Positions 7,565 to 13,558 of a stretch of DNA of 59,122 nt are shown here, one piece after another. The stretch spans positions 1 through 59,122 of the forward strand of contig NZ_VJYK02000002.1 in NCBI RefSeq assembly GCF_007097205.2, in the 5' to 3' direction. Every line of letters starts with the position of its first letter. The first letter of the stretch is position 1. Below the pieces are notes generated by a model that saw only the letters and a list, made by a program, of their open reading frames with translations, was not told the origin of the DNA and searched no databases. Source of the stretch: Streptomyces alkaliterrae. Lineage in GTDB: Bacteria; Actinomycetota; Actinomycetes; Streptomycetales; Streptomycetaceae. Both the position numbers and the translations under genes were made by a program.

Positions 7565-8317
7565 TCATGCCGCAGTGCCGGCGGGGTGGCTTCGCAGCCG
7601 GCCGGGTGGCAGTCCGGTGAGGGCTCGCACCTCCCTGGTGAGGTGGGCCTGGTCGGCGTAGCCGGTGGCGGCGGCTACCTCGGCGAGCGGTCGGCCCGAC
7701 GTGATGAGCGGCAGCGCCGCGCGGAGCCGTAGGACCCGGGCGAGCGTCTTGGGCCCGTAGCCGAACGCCGCGAGCGCGCGGCGGTGCAACTGGCGTGGGC
7801 TCAGGGCGACTTCGTCGGCGAGTTCGGCCACGGGACGGCCGCGGCGGAGTCCGGCCGCCACGGCTTGGCACAGCGGGTCGGGAGGCTCACCTGCCAGTTC
7901 GAGGGCGATCCGCTCAAGCATCGCGCCCCGGTCCGTCGCGCGGTCCACGCGTGCGGTGAGGCGACGGGCCCGGGTGAGCGGCAGGACTTCCGCCAACGGC
8001 ACCCGGCGATCGCGGAGTTCGTGCGCGGGCACGCCGAGCAGGGCGGGCGCGACGCCCGGCGGGAGCCGCAGTCCGGCCCATCCGGCGTCCGGCGTCGACC
8101 TGCTGGTGTGCGCCCGGGTGTCGGGGCCGGCCACCAGCAGGCCGTCGGCGGCCTCGTGCCAGATGAGATCCATGCAGCCGTCGGGCAGGACACGGGTGTC
8201 CTCCTCCGGGCCGCCGCCTGCCGGGCGGGTCCAGATCTGCGCGCCGGGCAGCCGCGACGCGGGCCGCTCCCGGTAGCCGGCCGGGGCGCCTTCGCCGGAC
8301 GCGCTCCGGTCAGACAT
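7565..8317 (-). CDS. AraC-family transcriptional regulator (DGCMDLIW type)
   Basis: 250 residues. The N-terminal part carries LPDGCMDLIWH and LRLPPGVAPALLGVPAHELRDRRVPL, hallmarks of the DUF6597 sensing domain found in a subset of AraC regulators. The C-terminal part (about 155-240) is a two-helix-turn-helix AraC DNA-binding domain: VAELADEVALSPRQLHRRALAAFGYGPKTLARVLRLRAAL and LAEVAAATGYADQAHLTREVRALTGLPPGRLR. Its ATG lies inside the last codons of the neighbouring AraC gene (8-bp overlap, ATGTCTGA), so the two regulators are co-transcribed and translationally coupled. The convergent VOC gene next door is a plausible target or functional partner, because this regulator type is often seen beside VOC genes (recollection). 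Confidence 0.85.
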   Translation of the reverse strand: MSDRSASGEGAPAGYRERPASRLPGAQIWTRPAGGGPEEDTRVLPDGCMDLIWHEAADGLLVAGPDTRAHTSRSTPDAGWAGLRLPPGVAPALLGVPAHELRDRRVPLAEVLPLTRARRLTARVDRATDRGAMLERIALELAGEPPDPLCQAVAAGLRRGRPVAELADEVALSPRQLHRRALAAFGYGPKTLARVLRLRAALPLITSGRPLAEVAAATGYADQAHLTREVRALTGLPPGRLRSHPAGTAA

Positions 8318-9299
8318 CCCGGGTCGCCGCCGGGGCGGGTTCGGGGGACGACTGGTCGGTCGGGGTGGTCAGGGCGGCCCGGTACTCGCGGGGGCTGACG
8401 CCGCGCAGGCGTTTGAACGCGGAGCTGAGCGCGAACGCGTTGGCGTAGCCGACCCGGCGCGCCACCGACGCCACGGTGTGACCGGGGGTGCGCAGCAGGT
8501 CCGCCGCGATGTCCATCCGCCAGTCGGCGAGGTAGGCCATCGGCGTCTCCCCGACCAGTTCGGCGAACCGGCGGGCCAGGGCGGCTCGGGAGACACCGAC
8601 GGCGGAGGCGAGCGAGGCCACCGTCCAGGGCCGGGCCGGGTCTGCGTGCAGGAGTCGCAGCGCGGGGCCGACGACGGGGTCGCCCTGGGCCCGGTACCAG
8701 GCGGGGGCCGCCGCCTCCGGCCGGTCGAACCAGGCACGCAGCGTCGCGATCAGCACCAGGTCGAGCAGCCGGTCGAGCACGGCCTGCTGGCCGGGGGCGT
8801 CCCGGCCGATCTCCTCGGCGAGCAGCGGAAGCAGCGTGCGGCAGTTGGGGTCGTCACGGACGACCACCACCGGCGGCAGGGCGGCCAGCAGTCGTGCGCT
8901 GACGTCGCCCTCCGGCCGGTAGGTGCCGTTGACCACGACCACCGAGCCGTCGCCGTCCGCGCCCCAGGTCCGTACGCCCAGGGCCAGTTCGTCGCAGACG
9001 CTGACGCCGTCGGCGGTGGTGCAGACGTCGCCCGGTTCGGCCACCAGGCTCGGCGGGGTGGCCGGGTCGTCGGCCACCAGGTAGCCGGTCGGGCCGCGGA
9101 CGACGGCCACGTCTCCGGGTTCGACGCGGACGGGGTCGACCTCCGGGTGCACGATCCAGGCGGGCGCGTCCAACACGGTGTAGAGCGACAGCGGGGCCTC
9201 GTCGCGTACGAGCAGACCCCAGGGCGGTTCGACCACCAGCCGGTGGAAGCAGCCGCCCCGCGCCCGGGCGCCGTCGAGCAGTTCGGCGAGCACGTCCAT
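8310..9299 (-). CDS. AraC-family transcriptional regulator (cupin_6 type)
   Basis: 329 residues. The N-terminal cupin-like domain (MDVLAELLDGARARGGCFHRLVVEPPWGLLVRDEAPLSLYTVL... to about residue 200) matches the AraC cupin_6 group, and the C-terminus has both AraC helix-turn-helix motifs: WTVASLASAVGVSRAALARRFAELVGETPMAYLADWRMDIAADLL and SVARRVGYANAFALSSAFKRLRGVSPREYRA. The ATG at 9299 follows TACGCT by 7 nt and has no Shine-Dalgarno sequence, so the message is probably leaderless. It is divergent from the NmrA-like gene at 9382. Cupin_6 AraC regulators commonly control an adjacent NAD(P)-dependent oxidoreductase, so the NmrA gene is the likeliest target (inference). Confidence 0.88.
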   Translation of the reverse strand: MDVLAELLDGARARGGCFHRLVVEPPWGLLVRDEAPLSLYTVLDAPAWIVHPEVDPVRVEPGDVAVVRGPTGYLVADDPATPPSLVAEPGDVCTTADGVSVCDELALGVRTWGADGDGSVVVVNGTYRPEGDVSARLLAALPPVVVVRDDPNCRTLLPLLAEEIGRDAPGQQAVLDRLLDLVLIATLRAWFDRPEAAAPAWYRAQGDPVVGPALRLLHADPARPWTVASLASAVGVSRAALARRFAELVGETPMAYLADWRMDIAADLLRTPGHTVASVARRVGYANAFALSSAFKRLRGVSPREYRAALTTPTDQSSPEPAPAATRDV

Positions 9300-9306
9300 G
9301 CCACCA

Positions 9307-9312
9307 AGCGTA
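9307..9312 (-). promoter_or_regulatory. -10 hexamer TACGCT, leaderless start of the AraC gene
   Basis: Read on the minus strand, TACGCT is followed by 7 nt and the ATG at 9299; no ribosome binding site is present. Confidence 0.5.
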
Positions 9313-9381
9313 GACGGACACGTATGTCTCCGCGCCTGTCGGCCATGTTCCGTCTCACCGGCGGCGGCTTGACTGGACCGC

Positions 9382-10254
9382 ATGACACACACGGAGACAC
9401 CCACCAACACCGCCGCGCCCACGCTTGTCCTGGGTTCCAGCGGCAAGATCGGCAGCCGGGTGGCGCGGGCGCTCGACGAGCGCGGCGTGCCCGTCCGGCT
9501 CGGCGGGCGGCGCGGCGAGCCGCCCTTCGACTGGCAGGACCGCGCCACCTGGCCGGCAGCGCTCGACGGCGTCCGCTCGGTCTTCCTGCTCTACGCCCCG
9601 GACCTGGGCACCACCGACTCGGTGGCGGACATCGCCGCCTTCACCGAGCGGGCAGCGGCGGCGGGCGTGGAGCGGATCGTGCAGTTGTCCGCGCGCCTCC
9701 CCGACGAGGGCCGCACCGCGACCGAGGGGCTGATGGCCGACGCCGAGGCGGCCGTCCGGAAGGCGGGCCCGGACTGGACCATCCTGCGTGCCGGCTGGTT
9801 CTTCCAGAACTTCGACGAGGGCTTCCTCTCCGCGTACGTGCGCGCGGGCACGCTCGCCCTTCCCACGGCCGAGGGCCGGGAGTTCTTCGTGGACGCCGGC
9901 GACATCGCCGAGGTCGCCGCCGTCGCCCTCACCGAGGGCGGGCACGCGGGCCGGACCTACGAGTTGACCGGTGCGCGCGGGTTGACCTTCGGGGAGGCGG
10001 TGGCGGAGATCGCCTCGGCCGCGGACCGCAGGATGGACTACCTCCCTTTGGCGGAGGAGGAGTTCGGCGCCGCGCTGACCGCCGAGGGCTTCCCCGCCGA
10101 GACCGTCGCCCTGGTCGGCGACCTGCTCCGGCGGATCCGGCTGGGCGGCCTCGACCACGGGACGGACGACGTGCGGACGGTACTCGGCCGCGCCCCGCGC
10201 GACTTCGCGGACTTCGTCAAGGACGCCTCCGCTAACGGGAGTTGGCGGGCCTGA
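9382..10254 (+). CDS. NmrA-like NAD(P)-binding oxidoreductase (atypical SDR)
   Basis: 290 residues with a Rossmann N-terminus: TLVLGSSGKIGSRVARALDERGVPVRLGGRRGE (glycine-rich GxxGxxG at about residues 18-24). It continues with VFLLYAPDLGTTDSVADIAAFTERAAAAGVERIVQLSA and WTILRAGWFFQNFDEGFLSAYVRAGTLALP, a pattern of the NmrA/NAD(P)H-binding group of atypical short-chain dehydrogenases, in which the classical Tyr-x-x-x-Lys is not conserved. Members act as quinone oxidoreductases or as redox sensors. It is divergent from the cupin_6 AraC regulator, its probable controller. No strong ribosome binding site is visible before the ATG. Confidence 0.88.
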   Translation: MTHTETPTNTAAPTLVLGSSGKIGSRVARALDERGVPVRLGGRRGEPPFDWQDRATWPAALDGVRSVFLLYAPDLGTTDSVADIAAFTERAAAAGVERIVQLSARLPDEGRTATEGLMADAEAAVRKAGPDWTILRAGWFFQNFDEGFLSAYVRAGTLALPTAEGREFFVDAGDIAEVAAVALTEGGHAGRTYELTGARGLTFGEAVAEIASAADRRMDYLPLAEEEFGAALTAEGFPAETVALVGDLLRRIRLGGLDHGTDDVRTVLGRAPRDFADFVKDASANGSWRA

Positions 10255-10270
10255 ACGGACGACCGCGTGG

Positions 10271-10975
10271 TCAGTCCGCGGACAGTGCGCGGGCGATGCC
10301 CGGCTCCTGCGGTCCGAGGAACCGCGGGTCGGGGGTGAAGGTGGCCTCCAGGCCCGCCTTCACCCCCGCCGCCAGTTCGCGCAGGTGTCCTGCGTACCAG
10401 ACGGCGTTGCGCGCTTCGGCGACGGCGACGCCGTGCGCCCGGACGCCCGCCGCGTCGCAGAGCGCGACCGCGCGCGGCACGTGGAATGCCTGGCTGACCA
10501 GCAGCGCCTCGTCCACGCCGAAGACCCGCTTGGCGCGGGAGCAGGACGCCCAGGTGTCAAAGCCGGCGTAGTCGAGGACGACCCTGTCGGCGGGCACACC
10601 GCGCCGGAGCAGATGGTCGCGCATGGCGGTCGGCTCGTCGTAGTCGGCGCGGCTGTTGTCGCCGGTGAGCAGCAGGGCGCGCACCTTGCCGCCGTGGTAG
10701 AGGTCCGCCGCGGTGTCCAGTCGGCTCGCCAGATAGCGGGAGGGCTCGCCGTCCCGCAGGCCGGCGCCGAACACCATCGCGACCGGGGCGTGCGGCGCCG
10801 CGGCCGCCGGGCCGACCCGGCCGTCCGTGCTGAGCCTGATCCAGGTCGTCGGCAGCAGCGCCAGGACGCACAGCAGCATCAGCACCTGGGCGAACCGCCG
10901 TCTGCCCACGGTACGTCGCGCCGCGCCCGGGCCCCCGTCCGGCTTCTCGGGTCCTGCTGCCTCGGTCGTCGTCAC
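10271..10975 (-). CDS. SanA/YdcF-type membrane-anchored protein (DUF218)
   Basis: 234 residues: a basic N-terminus, one transmembrane segment (FAQVLMLLCVLALLPTTWIRL, about residues 28-48) and an extracytoplasmic DUF218 domain with VAMVFGAGLRDGEPSRYLASRLDTAADLYHGGKVRALLLTGDNSRADYDEPTAMRDHLLRRGVPADRVVLDYAGFDTWASCSRAKRVFGVDEALLVSQAFHVPRAV. This is the YdcF/SanA family; E. coli SanA affects envelope integrity and vancomycin exclusion (family knowledge). The function in Gram-positive bacteria is unclear. GTG 10975 has GAGG 7 nt upstream and the signal anchor follows, so it was preferred. The start lies in the second copy of a 23-bp duplication that also creates a short upstream reading frame. Confidence 0.85.
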   Translation of the reverse strand: MTTTEAAGPEKPDGGPGAARRTVGRRRFAQVLMLLCVLALLPTTWIRLSTDGRVGPAAAAPHAPVAMVFGAGLRDGEPSRYLASRLDTAADLYHGGKVRALLLTGDNSRADYDEPTAMRDHLLRRGVPADRVVLDYAGFDTWASCSRAKRVFGVDEALLVSQAFHVPRAVALCDAAGVRAHGVAVAEARNAVWYAGHLRELAAGVKAGLEATFTPDPRFLGPQEPGIARALSAD

Positions 10976-11000
10976 GGTGCTGCCTCGGTCGTCGTCACGA
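10955..11000. repeat. 23-bp tandem duplication across the sanA-like start
   Basis: The 23-bp unit at 10955-10977 is repeated at 10978-11000 with a single difference in the last base. The copies contain the GTGACGACGACC start-codon region, so a second GTG occurs out of frame upstream. Confidence 0.95.
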
Positions 11001-11007
11001 TGATCAT
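10972..11007 (-). CDS. Possible 11-codon upstream leader ORF of the sanA-like gene
   Basis: On the minus strand, ATG at 11007 opens a frame reading MIIVTTTEAAP and then TGA. The TGA (10974-10972) overlaps the GTG start of the sanA-like gene as GTGA, the arrangement used for termination-reinitiation coupling. The frame is a direct product of the 23-bp duplication: its TTTEAA copies the first residues of the main protein. Translation is not proven, and no clear Shine-Dalgarno sequence precedes it. Confidence 0.3.
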   Translation of the reverse strand: MIIVTTTEAAP

Positions 11008-11040
11008 GACGCGAGAGGGAGCGGACCGGTTTCGTCCGGT

Positions 11041-11046
11041 TACCGT
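11041..11046 (+). promoter_or_regulatory. -10 hexamer TACCGT, leaderless start of the cyclotransferase gene
   Basis: TACCGT is followed by 6 nt and ATG 11053, with no ribosome binding site. Confidence 0.5.
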
Positions 11047-11052
11047 GACGGC

Positions 11053-11478
11053 ATGAGCGAGTCCGCTGAGAGGTTGCCGTTCTTCGTCTACGGCACACTG
11101 CGCCCGGGCGGGCGGCACCACGCCTGGGCGCTGCGCGGCCGGACGGTCCGCGAGGACCCGGCCCGGATGGCCGGTCTGCTGCTCTACCGGGGCCCCGGCT
11201 ACCCGTACGCGGTCGCCGGGGAGGGCGAGGTGCGCGGCGAGCTGGTCATGCCCCGCTCGACCGAGTACGACGAGGTGCTGCGGGTGCTGGACGAGTTGGA
11301 GGAGTACCGGCCCGGCGATCCGGCGAACGTCTACGAGCGCATCGCGGCGGAGGCGTTTTTGCTGGTCGGCGGGGTGGAGCGGGCCTGGGTGTATCTGGCG
11401 GCGGCGCCGCTCACCGCGCGGCTGCGGGCAGAGGGCGTGCTGATACCCGGCGGCGACTGGGCGAAGGCCGACCGCTGA
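11053..11478 (+). CDS. Gamma-glutamylcyclotransferase-like (AIG2/GGCT fold) protein
   Basis: 141 residues beginning with the substrate-binding signature FVYGTLRPGG (about residues 10-19), followed by a glycine-rich YPYAVAGEGEVRGEL strand pair and LDELEEYRPGDPANVYER, where one of the glutamates is the expected catalytic acid of the GGCT/AIG2 fold (family knowledge). Family members release 5-oxoproline from gamma-glutamyl amines or peptides; many bacterial ones are uncharacterised. Length is normal. The gene stands alone: divergent from the sanA-like gene and convergent on the nitroreductase-like gene. Confidence 0.85.
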   Translation: MSESAERLPFFVYGTLRPGGRHHAWALRGRTVREDPARMAGLLLYRGPGYPYAVAGEGEVRGELVMPRSTEYDEVLRVLDELEEYRPGDPANVYERIAAEAFLLVGGVERAWVYLAAAPLTARLRAEGVLIPGGDWAKADR

Positions 11479-11498
11479 GGCCCGCTACTCGACTGTCC

Positions 11499-11520
11499 GT
11501 CCGGCGACCGTCCGCCGGAC
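11499..11520. terminator. Candidate bidirectional terminator
   Basis: An 8-bp perfect inverted repeat (GTCCGGCG ... CGCCGGAC) with a 6-nt loop lies between the convergent stops at 11478 and 11531. No T tract follows. Confidence 0.5.
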
Positions 11521-11530
11521 CGGCCTCCGG

Positions 11531-11965
11531 CTACCGGCGGCGGAGTTCGACCAGGGGGATCCGTCGGCCGGCGCGGCGCTGGTGGTCCTCGAGGAACGGC
11601 CACCAGGACAGCGCCTCGGCGTACAGCCGCGGGTGCTCCTCGGCGGCGGCCTCCGACGCCAGTGCCGGGAAGTGCTCGCCGCCCAGCTCCACCTCGACCT
11701 CGGGATGGGCGAGGACGTTGTGGTACCAGTCCGGGTGCCGGGGCGCACCCATGAAGGAGGCGACGACGAAGAGTCGCCCGCCGTCCAGTTCCAGGTGGCC
11801 CAGCGGGTTGGTGCGGCGGGTGCCGGTGCGCGCGCCCGTGTGTGTGAGCAGCAGCAGGCCGTCCGCGTTGAAGGGCAGATCGTCGCCGAGCGGACCGCTG
11901 CCGCGTCGGGCACGGAAGCGCTCGACCACCTTGCTGTTGAATGCGATTGCCGCCTGCCGGTTCAT
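11531..11965 (-). CDS. Nitroreductase/deazaflavin-dependent (DUF385, Ddn-like) protein
   Basis: 144 residues matching the F420H2-dependent reductase (Ddn/DUF385) split-barrel family: LLLLTHTGARTGTRRTNPLGHLELDGGRLFVVASFMGAPRHPDWYHNVLAHPEVEVELGGE, in which TGAR(T/K)G, the basic patch and PxWYHNLxANP are family hallmarks. Characterised relatives use cofactor F420 to reduce quinones or nitroimidazoles; the physiological substrate here is unknown. Streptomyces make F420, so the cofactor should be present (knowledge). ATG 11965 follows TAGGCT by 7 nt, indicating a leaderless message; the longer open frame upstream was rejected for this reason. Confidence 0.85.
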   Translation of the reverse strand: MNRQAAIAFNSKVVERFRARRGSGPLGDDLPFNADGLLLLTHTGARTGTRRTNPLGHLELDGGRLFVVASFMGAPRHPDWYHNVLAHPEVEVELGGEHFPALASEAAAEEHPRLYAEALSWWPFLEDHQRRAGRRIPLVELRRR

Positions 11966-11972
11966 GGGCGGG

Positions 11973-11978
11973 AGCCTA
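11973..11978 (-). promoter_or_regulatory. -10 hexamer TAGGCT, leaderless start of the DUF385 gene
   Basis: Minus-strand TAGGCT, 7 nt before the ATG at 11965, with no ribosome binding site. Confidence 0.55.
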
Positions 11979-12172
11979 GACGCCGGTCGCCGGACGGGGA
12001 ACGCGCACACCGGACGCTTGACGGGTCAGGCGGGGGCGCGGGGGCGCTGGCCACGGCGTTCGGGGCGCCCGGCGGGATGGACGCGCCTCGCCCGCCCGGC
12101 GTGTCGCGCCGCGCCCGGTGCGGTGAGCGGAGTGGCTTCGCCGCTCACAGTGGGGCACGGGCGGTGCTGAGG

Positions 12173-12201
12173 TCACCGTTGCTCCCGGGAAACAACGGTG
12201 A
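12173..12201. repeat. Perfect 9-bp inverted repeat overlapping the GlnR-like box
   Basis: TCACCGTTG (12173-12181) and its exact complement CAACGGTGA (12193-12201) are separated by 11 nt. It overlaps the first half of the GlnR-like box and could be a second operator or part of the same one. Confidence 0.7.
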
Positions 12202-12215
12202 TGCCGCCGGGTAAC
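12178..12215 (+). promoter_or_regulatory. GlnR-like box of the nitrite reductase operon
   Basis: The GlnR consensus is gTnAC-n6-GaAAC repeated at an 11-bp step. Here the four half-sites read GTTGC (12178), GAAAC (12189), GATGC (12200) and GTAAC (12211), all at exact 11-bp spacing. GlnR is known to activate nirB in S. coelicolor. The box centre is about 42 bp before the start codon at 12239, the right place for an activator if the message is leaderless. Confidence 0.6.
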
Positions 12216-12225
12216 AGCCGGCCCG

Positions 12226-12231
12226 CACGCT
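12226..12231 (+). promoter_or_regulatory. Candidate -10 hexamer CACGCT of the nitrite reductase operon
   Basis: CACGCT lies 7 nt before ATG 12239 and 10 bp after the GlnR-like box. The match to TANNNT is imperfect, as expected for an activator-dependent promoter. Confidence 0.35.
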
Positions 12232-12238
12232 GAACGGC

Positions 12239-13558
12239 ATGACCTTGAAGCGACGTGTGGTGGTGATCGGCGGCGGGATGGCCGGTGCCCGGCTGGTCCG
12301 ACGCCTGGGCGCGGTGCCCCACCTGTCCGTCACGTTGCTCGGCGAGGAGCCGCATCCGGCGTACAACCGGGTTCTGCTCGCCGAGGTGCTGGCCGGCCGG
12401 TACCGGCCGGAGGTGGTCGCGCTGCCCGGCCCGGGCGACGGCGTCGAGGCCCGCCGAGGCGTGCGTGCGGTGCGGATCGACCGCGCCGAGCACGGCGGGC
12501 TTGTGGTGTGCGACGACGGCTCCGAGGTGCCGTACGACACCCTGGTGCTGGCGACCGGTTCCAATCCGGTGCTGCCGCCGGTGCGCGGGCTGTTCGAGGA
12601 GCGGCGCTCGGAGGGGCGCGAGCTTCCGGAGGGCGTGTACGCGTTCCGCACGATGGACGACTGCCTGGCGCTGGCCGCCGCCGCCGAGGACGTGGCGACT
12701 CCGCGTGCGGTGGTGATCGGCGGCGGTCTGCTGGGCGTCTCGGCGGCCCGGGCGCTCGCGGCGAGGGGTGTGCGGACGGTGCTGGCGCACCAGGGCGAGC
12801 ACCTCATGGAACGCCAGCTCGACCAGGCCGCCGGCAAGCTGCTGCGCCGGCATCTGGCGGGCCTGGGTGTCGAGGTGCACACCAAGTGCCGGGTGCGGGG
12901 CCTGACCACCGAGACCGGGGCCGACGGGCGCCGCGCGGTGCGGGCCGTCACCATGGCCGACGGCTACCGCCTCGACTGCGACCTGGTCGTGCTGGCCTGC
13001 GGGGTGCGTCCCCGGGTGGGGCTGGCGCGCGCGGCCGGGCTGACGGTCGCCGGCGGTGTGGTCGTCGACGACCGGCTGCGCACCAGCGACCCGAACATCC
13101 ACGCCGTCGGCGACTGCGCCGAGCACGCCGGTGTGCTCTACGGGCTGGCCGGTCCCGCACAGGACCAGGCGGACGTACTCGCCGGCGTGCTCTCCGCCGA
13201 GAGCGCCGAGAGCGCCGAAGGCTCCGAGAGCGCCGAGAGCGCTGTGCCGCGCTACACGGGCACCAGGGCGCTGACGCGGTTGACCCTCGCCGGCCCCGGC
13301 CCCTTCGACCTCGCCGCGTTCGGCGAGACCGAGCCCGGCCCCGCCGACGAGGTCGTGCAGCTCGCGGACCACACCGTGGGCGCCTACCGGAAGGTCGTCG
13401 TCCGGGGCGACCGGCTTGTCGGCGGAATCCTGGTGGGCGATCTCAGTGCCGTCGGCGCGGTCGCCCGCAGCTGGGCGGACGACGAGTCGCTGCCCGTTCC
13501 CGAGGCGGCGGCCGACGCCCCGCTGCTCCACCTGCTCACCCACGATGGAGGCTCCTGA
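12239..13558 (+). CDS. FAD/NAD(P)-dependent oxidoreductase, NirB N-terminal-half paralogue
   Basis: 439 residues resembling the N-terminal flavoprotein half of NirB without the Fe-S and siroheme parts. Seen: VVVIGGGMAGARLVRRL (FAD-binding GxGxxG), AYNRVLLAEVLAG, LVLATGSNPVLPPVRG, a second VVIGGGLLGVSAARALAARGVRTVLAH (NAD(P)-binding) and IHAVGDCAEHAGVLYGL (second FAD motif). It probably supplies electrons from NADH to nitrite reductase. A Ser/Ala/Glu repeat insert (13193-13243) sits after the last FAD motif. The ATG is needed because the Rossmann strand starts at residue 6. Its TGA overlaps the ATG of nirB by one base (TGATG), and the operon continues to nirD. It corresponds to the first of the two nirB-type genes I recall in S. 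coelicolor. Confidence 0.85.
   Translation: MTLKRRVVVIGGGMAGARLVRRLGAVPHLSVTLLGEEPHPAYNRVLLAEVLAGRYRPEVVALPGPGDGVEARRGVRAVRIDRAEHGGLVVCDDGSEVPYDTLVLATGSNPVLPPVRGLFEERRSEGRELPEGVYAFRTMDDCLALAAAAEDVATPRAVVIGGGLLGVSAARALAARGVRTVLAHQGEHLMERQLDQAAGKLLRRHLAGLGVEVHTKCRVRGLTTETGADGRRAVRAVTMADGYRLDCDLVVLACGVRPRVGLARAAGLTVAGGVVVDDRLRTSDPNIHAVGDCAEHAGVLYGLAGPAQDQADVLAGVLSAESAESAEGSESAESAVPRYTGTRALTRLTLAGPGPFDLAAFGETEPGPADEVVQLADHTVGAYRKVVVRGDRLVGGILVGDLSAVGAVARSWADDESLPVPEAAADAPLLHLLTHDGGS
13193..13243. repeat. Imperfect 9-bp tandem repeat encoding SAE units
   Basis: Five to six units of AGCGCCGAG type, interrupted by one GGC codon, encode an SAE-rich linker inside the flavoprotein gene. Confidence 0.9.

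Noticed and set aside
7565..9299. Two adjacent AraC genes as a possible frameshifted single gene
   Set aside because: Each has its own sensing domain and complete double helix-turn-helix; the 8-bp overlap is a normal coupled start.
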